NCBI GenBank assembly: GCA_911728435.2
Contig: OU452202.1
Span: forward strand, 23,911,135-23,975,134
Source of the DNA: Apoderus coryli
Taxonomy: Eukaryota > Arthropoda > Insecta > Coleoptera > Attelabidae
Reading direction: 5' to 3'
DNA: 64,000 nucleotides
Of the stretch, positions 35,861 through 47,585 are shown piece by piece. Below the pieces are notes generated by a model. That model did no database searches, was not told the origin of the DNA, and was given only the letters and a program-made list of their open reading frames with translations. Position numbers and translations under genes: made by a program. The stretch's first letter is position 1, and every line of letters starts with the position of its first letter.

Positions 35861-37106
35861 TTCAATGTGATTCCAGTTGACAATAGCTGCTATAGCTGTT
35901 GCGCTCCAGAGGGTGTTCCAAATTGCGGCACAGAAACTTCTTCTCATTTTCAAATTTCTGACATAGCATCGACTACGTTGAGTAAAATTAATGTATACGA
36001 CTCGAAGAGAATTTGAATTAAAAATTCAAAATTAAACTGTCAAGAAAGATAATAATTTCGGGTACAGAATTTAGCCCGAATAATATAGACTATAGGAGTT
36101 AAAAATGGTACAAATAAAAAAACACAAAAGTGACAAACGACCTAAAGTGAAAAAATAATTTGTATACAGGTACGTCCTAACAAAAAAAAATGAAAATTTG
36201 TATGGACAGCTATTCGTGCCACAAGGGCACCAATGGATTTTTGTTATAAAATCATTTACAGCAAAATAGTAAAGTGTAGCTTTCTTTTATTTCTAGTAAC
36301 ACCCATGTCCAGTTGACGTAGATCACTTTCGGTGATTGCACATATTTTTACGTTGGAATACATCAATTAAACTAATCCGGCATATTGAATAGATATCTCA
36401 AGAGGCTTACACATATAGTAGAGTTCACGAAAAATGGTATTGACTAAGTTGTATTCCGATAATGCCCATCATAAAACCCGAGAATGCCTACCTAAATATA
36501 AAGGGATTGTATATTTATTATGATTTCTGATAGCAGGTAAATTGGTCACTCGGCGAGTATTATTTTTTTTGAAACCCCCTGTATATTATGCGACGCATTT
36601 ACAATTTTTATTAATTAAAAACACCCAATTAAAGCCGTATATACGTATTAAATAAGACGGTAGGTATATTGCCAATGAAACAGTAATGTACAACAGGTTA
36701 TTAATTTATTTTAGAAAGTATTTATGAGTTGCTAATTAATTGTCTTAATGTTGTGAAGAAGAAATTCGACATCGCTTGGTAACGGCATTCCCTAAACTGA
36801 ACGTAATTCACATGGATTTTAGCAAATCATGGATCAGTCTCCAAATACAGAGGTATTATAGGAGATGGCTAATTATGCATTTATTTTTTGATTGTTGTTG
36901 AAAATTCTTTGTGAGCATATAGAGAACACTTTATCAGATGGTTCTATAGGTCTAATAAACATTTAATATATCTACGATACGATCTACATAGAATGAACCT
37001 TCAAATCTTAATTAAATCGATATTGTCATTAAAAATATGCCTTAATTAGGTTTAAATTTTATAACAAAAATTTGATTAATCTATGAGTTGAAGTTTATCA
37101 GTTTTA
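35861..37106. other. Intergenic stretch
   Basis: AT-rich, no gene. A CCCCCTGTA-type end lies at 36576-36584. Confidence 0.4.
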
Positions 37107-37606
37107 CGAAAGTTGCCTTTCATATTAAATTATTAGAACAACGCAGAACAGTTAATTCTGAGTGCACACAATCATTTGTTTGCCAGTTGTCTCCCAAGAA
37201 ATCAGGAAAACCAACCGCCGAAGACGGATCACTCTTCACCACGACAATGAGAGCTCTCACACATCGGCTCAAACAACTGCATTTTTGAGCACCCAAAACA
37301 TCGATTTGATGAGTCATCCGCCGTATAGTCCTGACTTGGCATTGAATGACTTCTTTTTATTCCCGTACATTTAAAAAAAACTGAGTGGTCAACGTTTTTC
37401 GACACCTGAAGGAGCGGTTGCTGCATTCAGAATGCATGTTTTGGAGATACCTCAATCAGAGTGGCAAAAGTGCTTCGACAATTGGTTCAAACGCATGCAA
37501 AAGTGTATAGATCTTCATGGGGAATATTTTGAAAACAATAAAGTGATTTTCGATGAATAATATTTGGTTTTGTTGTCTAATCCCGAAATATAAAAGGCAA
37601 CCCTAT
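37107..37606 (+). mobile_element. Internally deleted mariner (DD34D), C-terminal half
   Basis: The plus strand reads ICLPVVSQEIRKTNRRRR, HHDNESSHTSAQTTAFLS (second D), HPPYSPDLALNDFFLFPY (third D; I count 34 residues between them), then in shifted frames the family's tail SEWQKCFDNWFKRMQKCIDLHGEYFE. The left end CGAAAGTTGCCTTTCATATT and right end AATCCCGAAATATAAAAGGC match the termini of the element at 47586-48290. The helix-turn-helix and first D are deleted. Frameshifts after 37374 disable the rest. Confidence 0.8.
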
Positions 37607-40019
37607 AAGTAGGGAAAAGTTGGGTAAACAGGAGATTTAGATTTTATGCGGCAAAACTTTTGAGCTGACCTTATGATATTTATCCCACATAGTGTCCTAA
37701 TAAAAGTTGCGAATATTTTAATTGCTTATATTGTTTTCACTTAAAAAATCAAAGAATTTTTAAGTTTAAATATTCCCAATCTATTAATATAAAAATAAAT
37801 TGGAAATATTTAAACTTGTTTGATTTCTTAAATGCGAACAACAAAAGTTCATATGAATTTAAAACAAGTATCGTCTAATGTTCTGCAACTGAAGATGGCC
37901 AGGTTTATTATAGTCTAATTTAAAATTAATATTTATATTTACACCAATTTACTTTATTTAGTCCTTATCTGTTATATTGGGTTCAATTTCACTCCTACGG
38001 ATGGATGAAGGGGGACACCGGGGGAAAAACATGTTCATCTCAAATTTTTTTGTGTTCATTTCTCATTTTTTAAGAATAATTAAATTATATAAATGTTCAT
38101 GTAAATTAAAAACATTATTGGGTAGAATAAGATATATTGTTTGAGGATCTGATAGTGCGTGAGCAACCGTTTGGTGTCTGGTGGTGTTTGGAGGAAGCGG
38201 ACAAACTTTACCAAGTTTTTGCATCCTCTAGGCACCGCTTAGTAAAATCAGGGCGGTGCACATATAAGATTATCTTTGTTTCTTTAGTATTATTTATTTT
38301 ATTTATTTCGGCTTAGAGCAAAATAACATGTATATATTTTAAGTGGATATTTGAAATAAATAAATTTGAATTGAATTGAATTGAATAATGATAAGATAAC
38401 AAAATGCTAAGTACAGTGCCAATGTTCTTCTTGATTTTAAATAAATATAAACTTTAAAAAGTAATCCATACTTCCATTTAAACTTTAAGTTGATATAAGA
38501 TCAGCTTCTTCAAAAATTACACTTATTTTCTTTAAAAATAACATGCAAATAAAATAAATAATTTAATTTTTTTAAAGAAGGCAACACCCTATGTTTATTG
38601 GGTTCGTCTTTCTTGTTTAATTTTCAATGTTGCAAAATTATAGTCAAAAATAACGGGCAAAGAGGCAATGTTTTATTTTTGTATAATTAAAAGTTCATCA
38701 TCCCAGTTGGGTCTTTCTATTTGTCCAAAAATAATCAAAATCGATCCAAATATAAAAAAAAAATATTGTCACACCCCGTAAGTTGTAATAAAAATATTGC
38801 ATCCGGTCGAACTAGCTATTTTACGCTGATTTAATATTTTATAAAAGTTCATCAAAGTTGATACAAGTCCATGACTCTAATATGGAATAGACAAGAAAAA
38901 TTGCTGATTAATATTTTTTAAGAAAAACGGTACGATCGACGCTAAGAATAGACAATTCGATTGGTCTATATTTGTAAGAGTGGATAAAAGTAAAGTTATA
39001 AATTTTTGTGTAACAGGAAGTTGCGGGGGATTTTTTATTTGCACTTCGGTGTAGTAAAGTTTGAAGAGAGTAGTGTCATTTAAGTTTTACGGTTTATCAT
39101 ATTGTATTAATAATAAAAATTCTGAACGTTTCTTTTTAAACTAAAAAAGATCAGCTGCGTCGTCAAAGATGTTTGTAATGTAAGTACTAATTTTTAATTG
39201 TTATAATTGTTGATTTTTGAGACTTGTTAGTAAAATATATTTGACTTTCCTTTTTATTTAAAAATAGTTTTCTAAATTTAATCAAGTAACTATTAGCTGA
39301 GAGACGCAGTTCTATTACAGACCGTCACTCGTTTATGAAAGAGATTCGTTAAGATGCTCTTTCGTGAGCGTGGTGTAAGTGGACGATTCTCAAGTAGCTC
39401 GACAAGCCAAGCGAGTAACTAAATTAAAACTAAGAGAACATAACTTGAGAAAACTCAAACCCTTCTATAAACTATATATAAAGATTTAACTCAGTATTTT
39501 TTAACTCTCTATTTGGGACATGGTAAACGCGCCGTTCCTATTAAATTTATCTTCTTATATTTTCTATTTTCATTCGTTACAATAACATTAACATAAGTTT
39601 ATGAGGTTAACTGAAATCATAAGGTATTCCTATAGAGAACCTCATAAAATTATTTTAATGTTTAAATGATTATAAATATTGTTTTTTATGATTTCATCGA
39701 TTAATTGGTATTATGTAAGTGTCAGCCCTTCGATAAAAATTTTGATGTAATCTTTGCATTTCTTTCCACGTTATGTAATTCTACCCAACTGATGATGACA
39801 CTGGCTAGAGTGGAAACAAGTTTTTAGTAATTAAAACAATTTAGTGGATGCAATAGACTCATTTACCAATTTATTGAGCATCCACAGGAATATGGACTAC
39901 TTTGTTAAAATAATAATTTTTTTCCTGTGCTAATTTTTTTAGGCCACCTTGTATTTTGTATAATATCTGTAATATTGTATATGTAGATAAACCAATAAAT
40001 ATTTTAAACTAAACCGTTT
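37607..40019. other. AT-rich stretch with a (TTGAA)n tail
   Basis: No coding region recognised. ATAAATAAATTTGAATTGAA... at 38355-38390 is a short (TTGAA)n array following a GGCTTAGAGC-type 3' UTR, so a LINE 3' end without its coding part is possible at about 38160-38390. Confidence 0.4.
39783..39825 (+). ncRNA. Weak hammerhead-like motif
   Basis: CTGATGA (39789-39795), a CACT-ggctag-AGTG hairpin and GAAAC are in the right order, but three extra bases separate the core from the hairpin and stem I is poor. Probably a relic. Confidence 0.3.
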
Positions 40020-40240
40020 AAACACACACAATCTCGCGATTGTTGTGTAACTCGGTGAAAGGAAGGGCATCATCTCTGAGGGGGCCCCGCCTAGGCTGCA
40101 GGCTATACGGCCCCCGCAGAGCGCTACTACTATTATTATAACAGACCAAAGCCCGCACGTCCGCGTCCTATTCCTTCCATGGTGTTTGCCTGCGTTGTAC
40201 ATGTACGTTCTATCTAAGGCCAGCGACGGCGCTTGTAATT
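40020..40240. other. GC-rich island in AT-rich DNA
   Basis: GGGGGCCCCGCCTAGGCTGC and nearby sequence is much richer in G+C than the surrounding kilobases. The minus-strand frame 39939-40202 has no motif I recognise. Could be a transposon interior or LTR piece, or a host promoter; not resolvable here. Confidence 0.3.
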
Positions 40241-40768
40241 AACTATTGAACTATTTACTTAGAAAAATAAAAGCAACCAAAGGTGTTTTGAGTGAAAATT
40301 TCTGAAAATTCACTATTAGAGGCAAACGTTTTACATTTTTTGCCTTGGCAACACCTTGTTCGGTGTCAGCTGTTGTTTACACATTTTGTTATACCGGAAG
40401 TTGACATTGACTTCGTTGTTTTAAAGAAAACACCCTGTATATTCTTCCGGACTCTACACCAAATCCAAGGCGTAATTTTTTGTATTATGTGTTTAAAGAT
40501 TTATGCCAAAATTTAAGTTTTTTGCTCAAAAATATATTAAATTATATTATTCAGTATTAAAATGAAATTCTTCATTTCCAAAATATGTAAATTTTGAAAT
40601 ATTGACAGTTTAACATTCTTCTATAGTATAGCTTGCAATTCACCCTTCTTGATAAGAAAAATTTAAGTATATTTTTAAGTCATACAACGTCAAACTTTGA
40701 AATTTTCAAAATTCAAATCGAAACAGTCTCAGAAATATCTACTATATTCACTCCGAGATACCATGTAT
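40241..40768. other. Intergenic stretch
   Basis: AT-rich; a lone ACACCCTGTATA end lies at 40429-40440. No gene. Confidence 0.4.
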
Positions 40769-41539
40769 ACAATAGAGGACACTAAAATAAGAAAAAAAGT
40801 TCCCATGAACACGGGTCCGCAAGGCCTTCGGTTAAAAGATACGGGGTGTTGAATTTTAATTTTTTTTTTTGGGGTTTTTTGAATATTTTTTGCCAGAGAC
40901 GCAAGAAATGGATAAAATGTGGTATACAGAGGTTTTTTATCACGCTAAATTCAAATATGATCGTAGTTTTGTGATTACTGATAGAGGGCGCTACATACAA
41001 GATTCCATCCCTATTGAATCGGTCGTATTTTTTTTGCTATACACTGTATGTCATTTTCGACTGAAAAAAATTGTTATCCCTTCTTTTATACTTAAGAAAG
41101 GTATACGTTGTCCAAGTCGCTAGAAGCAATGGTTCCAGTACAAATGCATCTAAAAGCCGACAATGCACGCAAATTATTCAAAAAGCGCCAAAGTAACGTT
41201 TGCAAAAACAATGATAAATAAAAATTAAATAATGTGTCATAATGACACTTGTCAAACTAATGTAATAATTGTTAAAGGTATAAAATTTACGACCGATTCA
41301 ATAGGGATGGAACCCTGTATGTAGCGCCCTCTATCAGTAATCACAAAACTAAGATCATATTTGAATTTAGCATGATAAAAAACTCCTGTATACCACATTT
41401 TATCCATTTCTTGCGTCTCTGGCTAAAGATATTCAAAAAAGTAAAAAATTAAAATTCAACACCCTGTAACTTTTAACCGAAGGCCTTGCGGACCCGTGTT
41501 CATGGGAACTTTTAATCTTATTTTAGGGGCCTCTATTGT
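40769..41539. repeat. Foldback element with about 260-bp inverted arms
   Basis: Arm 40769-41030 and arm 41284-41539 are inverted copies sharing ACAATAGAGG, CCATGAACACGGGTCCGCAA, GGATAAAATGTGGTATACAG and CTATTGAATCGGTCGTA, with scattered differences. The 250-base loop has no useful frame. A CACCCTGTA end lies just outside on the right (41572-41580), but the left counterpart is too diverged to fix the border. Frames read in the arms are by-products. Probably a non-autonomous relative of the CAGGGTG-ended transposons. Confidence 0.75.
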
Positions 41540-41879
41540 GTGGCACTATGCAATGTACTTTTTTCTATGTCACCCTGTATATTGGAGTGTACAACAAGGA
41601 ACATTTAATGTTAAACTTTTTTGGTAGTTTTAGTCCTTAATTGTAATGTTGTTACGTGTAAAATAATGACTAAAGAAGCACCCATTTTAAGAAATAAATT
41701 AATTATGGTGCTGGCGAACCGCAACCGGTTCGGAAACCAGAAAATACAGAAAGTAACCAATTTTTGTATAGTAATACGAGAACTTTTTTTTAATTAATTA
41801 ATTTTGACAAATTAAGAATTTTGCAATAAGAAATCGAACGGATGTAAATGAAATTCAAATATTGCGTTAACTTTGAGAC

Positions 41880-42047
41880 AGCCCTTATTACACACCGAAC
41901 CATTCGTCTCAAATTTTCTTACTAAATAAGGAATTTTGCTTGTACTTTTACCAGGGTCTCTTAAAACTGCGGTTGTCTTACGAGCATCACGGTATTCGCC
42001 TCGGTAAATGTAGATTATCTTGGGTCTTTCTGCCAACGTATATACCA
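41880..42047 (-). pseudogene. DD41D transposase N-terminal fragment
   Basis: The minus strand reads MVYTLAERPKIIYIYRGEYR, a short diverged part, and LVRKFETNGSVCNKG. This aligns with MIYSILERVEIVKLYFQNNS...LVKKFVDTGSVCNVK at the start of the intact transposase at 43492-44604, i.e. the first helix-turn-helix. Nothing of the catalytic part follows. Remnant. Confidence 0.6.
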
Positions 42048-42279
42048 TTTTTGAAGAACTATATATTGTTGTGTTACTAAAGGAATAATAAGCATTTAGT
42101 AATAAAGTATGTATATACCAGCGGCATTTACTATTCCAATTTTTTTTTGCTATTTCATTGGGTGGTTTGCTTTTCATGCCTTTATTTCACAGACGGATCG
42201 ACCAATTTCGTGGTATAAGGATAAAACATTTTAAGCTCCTTAAAATGATGTTTTACAAAACACACACAAGAAATTTAGA
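42048..42279. other. Short intergenic stretch
   Basis: No feature recognised before the LINE 3' end. Confidence 0.35.
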
Positions 42280-42552
42280 ATAATAATAAACGGACTTTAT
42301 TTTAAACTCGGCGAAGATCAGCAAAGGCTGTTTGCTTAACACACACATACAAATTAAATAAAATAGGTGCTTACATTACATTATCTAAATAAACAAATTT
42401 AAGTTCTCACAAAAAAAAAATATTAAAAGAAAACCAAACAGAACGAAATATCATGACAAAAAAATATCATTAGCAATAATTTTCAACAACAATAATCAAA
42501 CAAACATTAATGTAACACATAAATGCAAAAACAGGTAGGGTGAAACAGAGCA

Positions 42553-43046
42553 TCAGCCATTGTTCAAAAGGTACTCTTTATAATTATTTTTGAAGCTATA
42601 GGTTGACAGCAATGTCATTTCTACCGGTATTTTATTATACAAATGAGAAGCAACATAGGAGAACGAACGTTCAAATAAAGCAGATCTATGTTTTGGTATG
42701 CTGAGGAGGTGGCGGTATCGTGTATCTCTATCATGCACAATATGTCTGTGACATAGTTTCTCTCTCAGATATGACGGAGCCCCAGATTTCATAATTTTAT
42801 AAATCAAACATGCCATATGTAACTCTCTACGCTTTTTCATAGTCAACCATTTTAACTCCGTAAGTCGTTCGCTAATATGATCTCTCAGGCTCAGTCCAAA
42901 AATAAAACAGAAAAAGAGTTTCGAATTTTCTGAATTTTATATTGATATTGTACATCCAAACAGGGATCGTAAACCACATCGCAATAATTACAATGGCTTT
43001 CGCATAATTTTTGTTTCATATGTCTACTTAAAACATACCTACTTCT
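42553..43046 (-). pseudogene. LINE reverse transcriptase tail (3' part of split element)
   Basis: Frame 42553-42846 (97 codons) contains YREKLCHRHIVHDRDTRYRH-like sequence and FERSFSYVASHLYNK, the usual C-terminal region of this LINE family. The frame between 42891 and 43046 gives the preceding 50 residues. They are cut off from the catalytic domain by the 2.1-kb insertion. Confidence 0.75.
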
Positions 43047-43047
43047 A

Positions 43048-43412
43048 CAGGGTGGTCCAACGAAAAGTTTGCACCTAGCTTTTCTCTTTTTTTTGTAGTC
43101 GAATGCGAAAATGCTCGGACACGTCGATTTTGCTTTTGAGGGGGACACATTTTAAACATATTTTTCGATCTGCGCCTTTAACCCCCTAGCGGGGGTGAGT
43201 AACAACCCTAAAATTTTAAATGGAAAGAGGGGTCTAATGACATATCATTTGAAAGGACACAAAATTGTCTTTCTAATGATACCCTATTTGTCGAATTTTA
43301 CTAAAACAGTTAATACGAAAACGACTTTAAAGACATTAAGCCGATAATTTTGGTATTAATGAGAAATACAAATAAGTTTTAATTATTGCGAGTGAAAACA
43401 CCTGCAATCGTT
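43048..43412 (+). repeat. Left terminal inverted repeat of the DD41D transposon
   Basis: Starts CAGGGTGGTCCAACGAAAAG and ends with a slightly diverged TTGCGAGTGAAAACACC stretch. Pairs with 44771-45135. Confidence 0.88.
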
Positions 43413-43491
43413 AGTACATTCCAATGTTTGTTAGTTTTAACATTGCTTTGTAAAAAAAGTAAACAAGCTGTTAAATTGATTTATTAAAACG

Positions 43492-44604
43492 TTACATTAA
43501 CAAATGTTGAAAATGTGACCCATTTGATTCCATACAATAATACAGATTTTGTTCAAATCTATTTCTAACATTTTGTAGCATATCAGGTGTTATGTTTCTG
43601 CACTCTTCTGTAATGCGTTGGCGAAGATCTTCTATGGACTCGGGCTTCGTGGCAAAACATTTATTTTTTAAGTGCCCCCAAAGAAAAAAGTCTAAAGGCG
43701 ATAAATCCGGTGACCTGGCAGGCCATTCAATTGGGCCCCTCCTTCCAATCCACCGTCCAGGGAACCGGTCATCTAAGAACTGTCTTACAGGAGCCACATA
43801 GTGCGGAGGTGCTCCATCTTGCTGGAAATAAAGCCGATCAGCAGTATGATTTTGGTCATCTTCTATTATTTGTGTTATTAAAGGATCAATTGTGTCTTCA
43901 AGCATGTTTAGGTACACTTCACCAGTTAAATTTCCAGGAATAAAAAGTGGTCCTATAATATGATTTCCTAATATGCCACACCAGACGTTTATTTTTTGAG
44001 GATACTGGGTATGAACCTCACGGAATAAATGTGGGTTACTGTCATCCCAGTAACGGCAATTGTGCCTATTTACAGCTCCATTCAAATAAAATGTGCATTC
44101 GTCGGAAAAACAAATGTTAAATAATAATTGCGGATCTTCAGTTAAACGCTGGCTCATTGCTTCACAAAATTGCAGCCTTCTATCAGGATCATCCTCATTT
44201 AGTTCCTGTACTAATTTGATTTTGTACGGATGAAATTTGTACGCTTTTAAAATTCGTATTATGGACGAACGGGAGACACCTGAGGCTTCAGCTAGTTGAC
44301 GGGTACTTTGACTATGATCCATTTCAACATGCCCTAAAACAGCGACTTCCACAGCTTCATTTCTGATCGGTTTCTGCGGCTGGTGTTTTACATTACAGAC
44401 AGATCCGGTATCTACAAACTTTTTAACTAACTTGCCAACGTACACATCATTCACATTTTTATCGGGATGTCTCTCATTAAATAAGCGAGCCGTAAGTCTA
44501 GCACTACTATTATTTTGAAAATAAAGTTTAACAATTTCAACTCGTTCTAGAATGGAATAAATCATTTTGTACGGTAAAAGTAAAATAACTTGAGAAGCAA
44601 CCAA
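43492..44604 (-). CDS. DD41D Tc1/mariner-superfamily transposase, intact
   Basis: 370 codons without a stop. The likely start is the Met of MIYSILERVEIVKLY (codon 14), since related proteins begin there; the upstream Met adds MVASQVILLLPYK. Domains: helix-turn-helix at about residues 14-70 (ARLFNERHPDKNV, GSVCN); a second one at about 85-130 (STRQLAEASGVSRSSIIRILK); then the DDD nuclease with D in CFSDECTFYLNG (about 178), D in YFQQDGAPPHY (about 272) and D in SPDLSPLDFFLWGH (41 residues later by my count). The enzyme would cut at the inverted repeats and insert into TA. The WCGILG and FFLWGHLKNK motifs are family hallmarks. Rosa/Visitor-type membership is inferred from the spacing. Confidence 0.9.
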   Translation of the reverse strand: MVASQVILLLPYKMIYSILERVEIVKLYFQNNSSARLTARLFNERHPDKNVNDVYVGKLVKKFVDTGSVCNVKHQPQKPIRNEAVEVAVLGHVEMDHSQSTRQLAEASGVSRSSIIRILKAYKFHPYKIKLVQELNEDDPDRRLQFCEAMSQRLTEDPQLLFNICFSDECTFYLNGAVNRHNCRYWDDSNPHLFREVHTQYPQKINVWCGILGNHIIGPLFIPGNLTGEVYLNMLEDTIDPLITQIIEDDQNHTADRLYFQQDGAPPHYVAPVRQFLDDRFPGRWIGRRGPIEWPARSPDLSPLDFFLWGHLKNKCFATKPESIEDLRQRITEECRNITPDMLQNVRNRFEQNLYYCMESNGSHFQHLLM

Positions 44605-44770
44605 ACTGAATCAATGAAAAGACTAAAATAAACGGTGTAAATTCTTTTCCTACACGTATCTGCAGTTTTTATTTCAACAAAAAACGCAAACGATTAGTGA
44701 GGAATTTAGTTCTGATAAATAAGATAGTGTTTTTGAAATCCCGTTTTTCTTCAAAGTAAATAATTTAGAA

Positions 44771-45135
44771 ATGATTGTAGTTGTTTTCAGTCGTAATAAT
44801 TAAAACTTATTTGTATTTCTCATTAATACCAAAATTATCGGCTTAATGTCTTTAAAGTCGTTTTCGTATTAACTGTTTTAGTAAAATTCGACAAATAGGG
44901 TATCATTAGAAAGACAATTTTGTGTCCTTTCAAATGATATGTCATTAGACCCCTCTTTCCATTTAAAATTTTAGGGTTGTTACTCACCCCCGCTAGGGGG
45001 TTAAAGGCGCAGATCGAAAAATATGTTTAAAATGTGTCCCCCTCAAAAGCAAAATCGACGTGTCCGAGCATTTTCGCATTCGACTACAAAAAAAAAGAGA
45101 AAAGCTAGGTGCAAACTTTTCGTTGGACCACCCTG
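44771..45135 (-). repeat. Right terminal inverted repeat of the DD41D transposon
   Basis: Inverse of 43048-43412; differences are confined to the innermost 30 bases and one homopolymer length change. The terminal base before TA is G (CCACCCTG|TA). Confidence 0.88.
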
Positions 45136-45136
45136 T

Positions 45137-46188
45137 ATATATAAATTTCGCAAAAACATATAAACTCTCTGAACAATCTTACTAACTTGCATTTTAAACC
45201 GCAGGCTATTATCAAATATGACTCCAAAGTTCCTGAACTCTGTTTTAGTAGATATCATACTCTGATCTATTTTAATATTCAAGTTGTTTTCATGACCAAA
45301 ATATATAACATTCGACTTTAAAGGATTTAGTTTTAAACCATTACTAATGCAATATGTTTGAATTCGATTAAGAGTATCATTTATTTTGTTTTCTACATTA
45401 TGAGAGTTATTTTTATTAAAAGAAACATAAACCTGGGTGTCATCCGCATATTGATGTATACAACATGAATTAAGACAATCTAAAATATCTGTGGTAAAAA
45501 TAACAAAAAACAAAGGACCTAGAATAGACCCCTGTGGCACGCCCCTGGTCAGATGAAGAGACTCAGATTTTTCCCTATCTATCATAACGTCTTGGGTACG
45601 ATCGGACAGATAACTACGCGCGAAATTTATTGTTGCTTTGTCAAACCCATAATAGAGTAATTTTGCCCACAATAAATTATGATCGATTGTGTCGAAAGCC
45701 TTGCTCAAATCCAGAAGTACTAGCGCAGACGTGTCTCTGCTATCCATAGCTTTTATTATGTCATCCAGTATCCTTAGTAAGGCAGTAGCAGTACTCAGGC
45801 CCTTACGAAATCCTGACTGAAAATTGGAAAAAAGATTATTATTATTCAAATATCGAACTACTTGTTTGTAAATAATTTTCTCGAATATTTTTGAGAAAAC
45901 TGGTAATAAACTAATCGGTCGCAAATCTGATATTTCCTGTACAATAGTTGTTTTGGGTCTTAGTAGTACTACGGCATTTTTCCACTTAATAGGGAAGTAA
46001 CTTTGACTAATACATTCATTGAAGATGGGTGTCATTAGGGGTGTAATTGTGGGATGACATATGTTAACCATATCAAGTGTGAGCTCGTCCGCGCCAGCAG
46101 CCCCAGCCCTCAACTCAGCCATACTCGAGAGAACATCGTCACTAGTCACAAAAGATAGGTGAAAAGTAGTTATAAAGTTCACCACCAA
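45137..46188 (-). pseudogene. LINE reverse transcriptase, main part of split element
   Basis: The open frame from 46188 reads through the reverse transcriptase and then into the transposon repeat (stop at 45043). Blocks: DELTLDMVNICHPTITPL, FPIKWKNAVVLLRPK, DLRPISLLPVFSKIFEK, NFQSGFRKGLSTATALL, LLDLSKAFDTIDHNLLW, LTRGVPQGSILGPLFF, the catalytic YADDTQVYVSF, NGLKLNPLKSNVIYFG, then TEFRNFGVIFDNSLRFK. All key residues, including YADD, are intact. The protein lost its end to the insertion at MFLRNLY. Without the insertion this would have been a good domain. Confidence 0.85.
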
Positions 46189-46237
46189 AATTCAAACCTC
46201 CAAAAGTAGTTATAAAGTTCACCTCCAAAATTCAAAC
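46162..46237. repeat. 40-bp tandem duplication
   Basis: AAAAGTAGTTATAAAGTTCACC(A/T)CCAAAATTCAAAC is present twice, 40 bases apart, with one difference. It lies across the 5' border of the LINE. Confidence 0.8.
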
Positions 46238-46239
46238 AT

Positions 46240-47585
46240 AAAAAATCACATAAATTTAAAACGTACCTACATAATTCTTATTATACTAACAATGTCAAAG
46301 GCTAACACGTAATCTAACAATTATTTGACTAATAAAGTTATTTGGAAAACCGAAATAAACAATTTTGGTAACTAAAAAAGTTTCATCACTAGGCATGGCC
46401 AAAAATGGATCTCTGTACATAGCCCTTAGACTTTTTAGGCTCGTAACGAACTCATCTGCAGTGATTCGTCCTGTAAAACTTCATTTTAGGTACATGTAAC
46501 AAAAATAACTATTATGAAATGCAATTGAAATTACGAGTAGTATTAAATTTTATATTAGATTGATTTATGTTCATCAAAATCCCCACTATTGATCAGTGTT
46601 ACAAATTAACATTGCGTATGCCTAGAAGTTATTAAAAATATAAAAGAAACAATATTCGTCCTAGATATTTGTATTGACTAGTTACACCTTTTCCAAACTA
46701 ATATTTCAACAAGGATAGATTTCAAAAGATGATAAAAAACCTGCAAATTGCCTTACTTACTTGCTAGTTTATATACACAATTGAATTTTACGCAGATATA
46801 ATTACATTAGATTACGTAGCAGAATTAAAGAAATCAGTGCTTACCAAAAAAAAAAAAAAATGTTGTTTGGTTTAGTATAGGTAGATAATGAAAATTTGCC
46901 GCATCAATAGGTAATATCAAAATAAAATAAATTTCACTTTTTGCTATGCTATAACACAGCCCACATCACACAAGACCATATTTGAAGAAAATCGAAAGTT
47001 GAATTCTAAACTGGAGCAATCTAATCCACACATATTGGTTTATACGTAGATACAATAGCCTGCGGTGACATTATGTGCGCACATATAAATTGATTAAAAT
47101 TTAATACAACTGGAATCTGATGAGCTTTTTTTCTTTACAAGTTTTTTATTGAAGAGATATAATGCAGCATGGTCGTATCACATTACACTACAAAATCTTC
47201 AATGATGTACTGTCAGGTTCAGACTTCACAATCCATGATTCACAGAATCTTACTCCCCAAGAATATCTTTAAACTTTATGCTATACACAGACATAAAACT
47301 ATAGTTTAATTTTATAAAACATGTACCAAGCTCAATTTAAATTCAAAAAAAAAATGTATACCTATACAGAGTATGCTTCGAAGAGCTTTGTTAAAAGAGC
47401 GCCTAAATTGGGCAATTCTATCATGCTTTTCGGCTCTCAAAATTGTTTTCCATGCATTGAAAACAGCTATGTCTAGTAAAATTTTGTATTTAATTAATTT
47501 CTTAATATAATCAATAGAGTCGTCCCAAAGTTCTTCAGCATAATTGAGGTCATCTGACTGTACTAATTTTCTAAATGGGAATATA
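46240..47585. other. AT-rich intergenic stretch
   Basis: No gene recognised; several poly-A runs. Confidence 0.45.

Larger units (their letters stand above)
43048..45135 (-). mobile_element. Full-length DD41D Tc1/mariner transposon, long inverted repeats, TA target duplication
   Basis: 2088 bp. The termini begin CAGGGTGGTCCAACG on both sides, flanked by TA (43046-43047 and 45136-45137). The inverted repeats run about 365 bp each and appear identical over the outer 330 bp except for one base in a T run. The single gene (43492-44604) lies between them. Both ends, the target duplication and an intact transposase are present, so this is the only element in the window that could be autonomous. 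The near-identity of the repeats points to recent insertion. It interrupts the LINE at 42280-46190. Confidence 0.93.
42280..46190 (-). mobile_element. LINE split by the DD41D transposon at 43048-45135
   Basis: The right part (45137-46188, minus) encodes a nearly whole reverse transcriptase. The left part (42553-43046) encodes its tail: SRYVLSRHMKQKL, NYCDVVYDPCL, TMKKRRELHMACLIYKIMKS and FERSFSYVASHLYNK. Removing the transposon and one TA joins MFLRNLY to SRYVLSRHM in the expected place. The tail has a small deletion near NYCDVVY and a frame break near 42870. The 3' end (AATAAAGTCCGTTTATTATT) is at about 42280. The 5' end with endonuclease is missing beyond 46190. Confidence 0.88.

Noticed and set aside
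38355..38395. (TTGAA)n as a telomeric or satellite array
   Set aside because: Only about four units and not the insect telomere repeat; fits a LINE tail better.
39939..40202. 89-codon open frame on the minus strand in the GC-rich island
   Set aside because: Low-complexity, no motif; more likely a by-product of base composition.
45043..45136. C-terminal extension of the LINE frame (IQGGPTKSLHLAFLFF...)
   Set aside because: It is translation of the DD41D terminal repeat, not part of the LINE protein.
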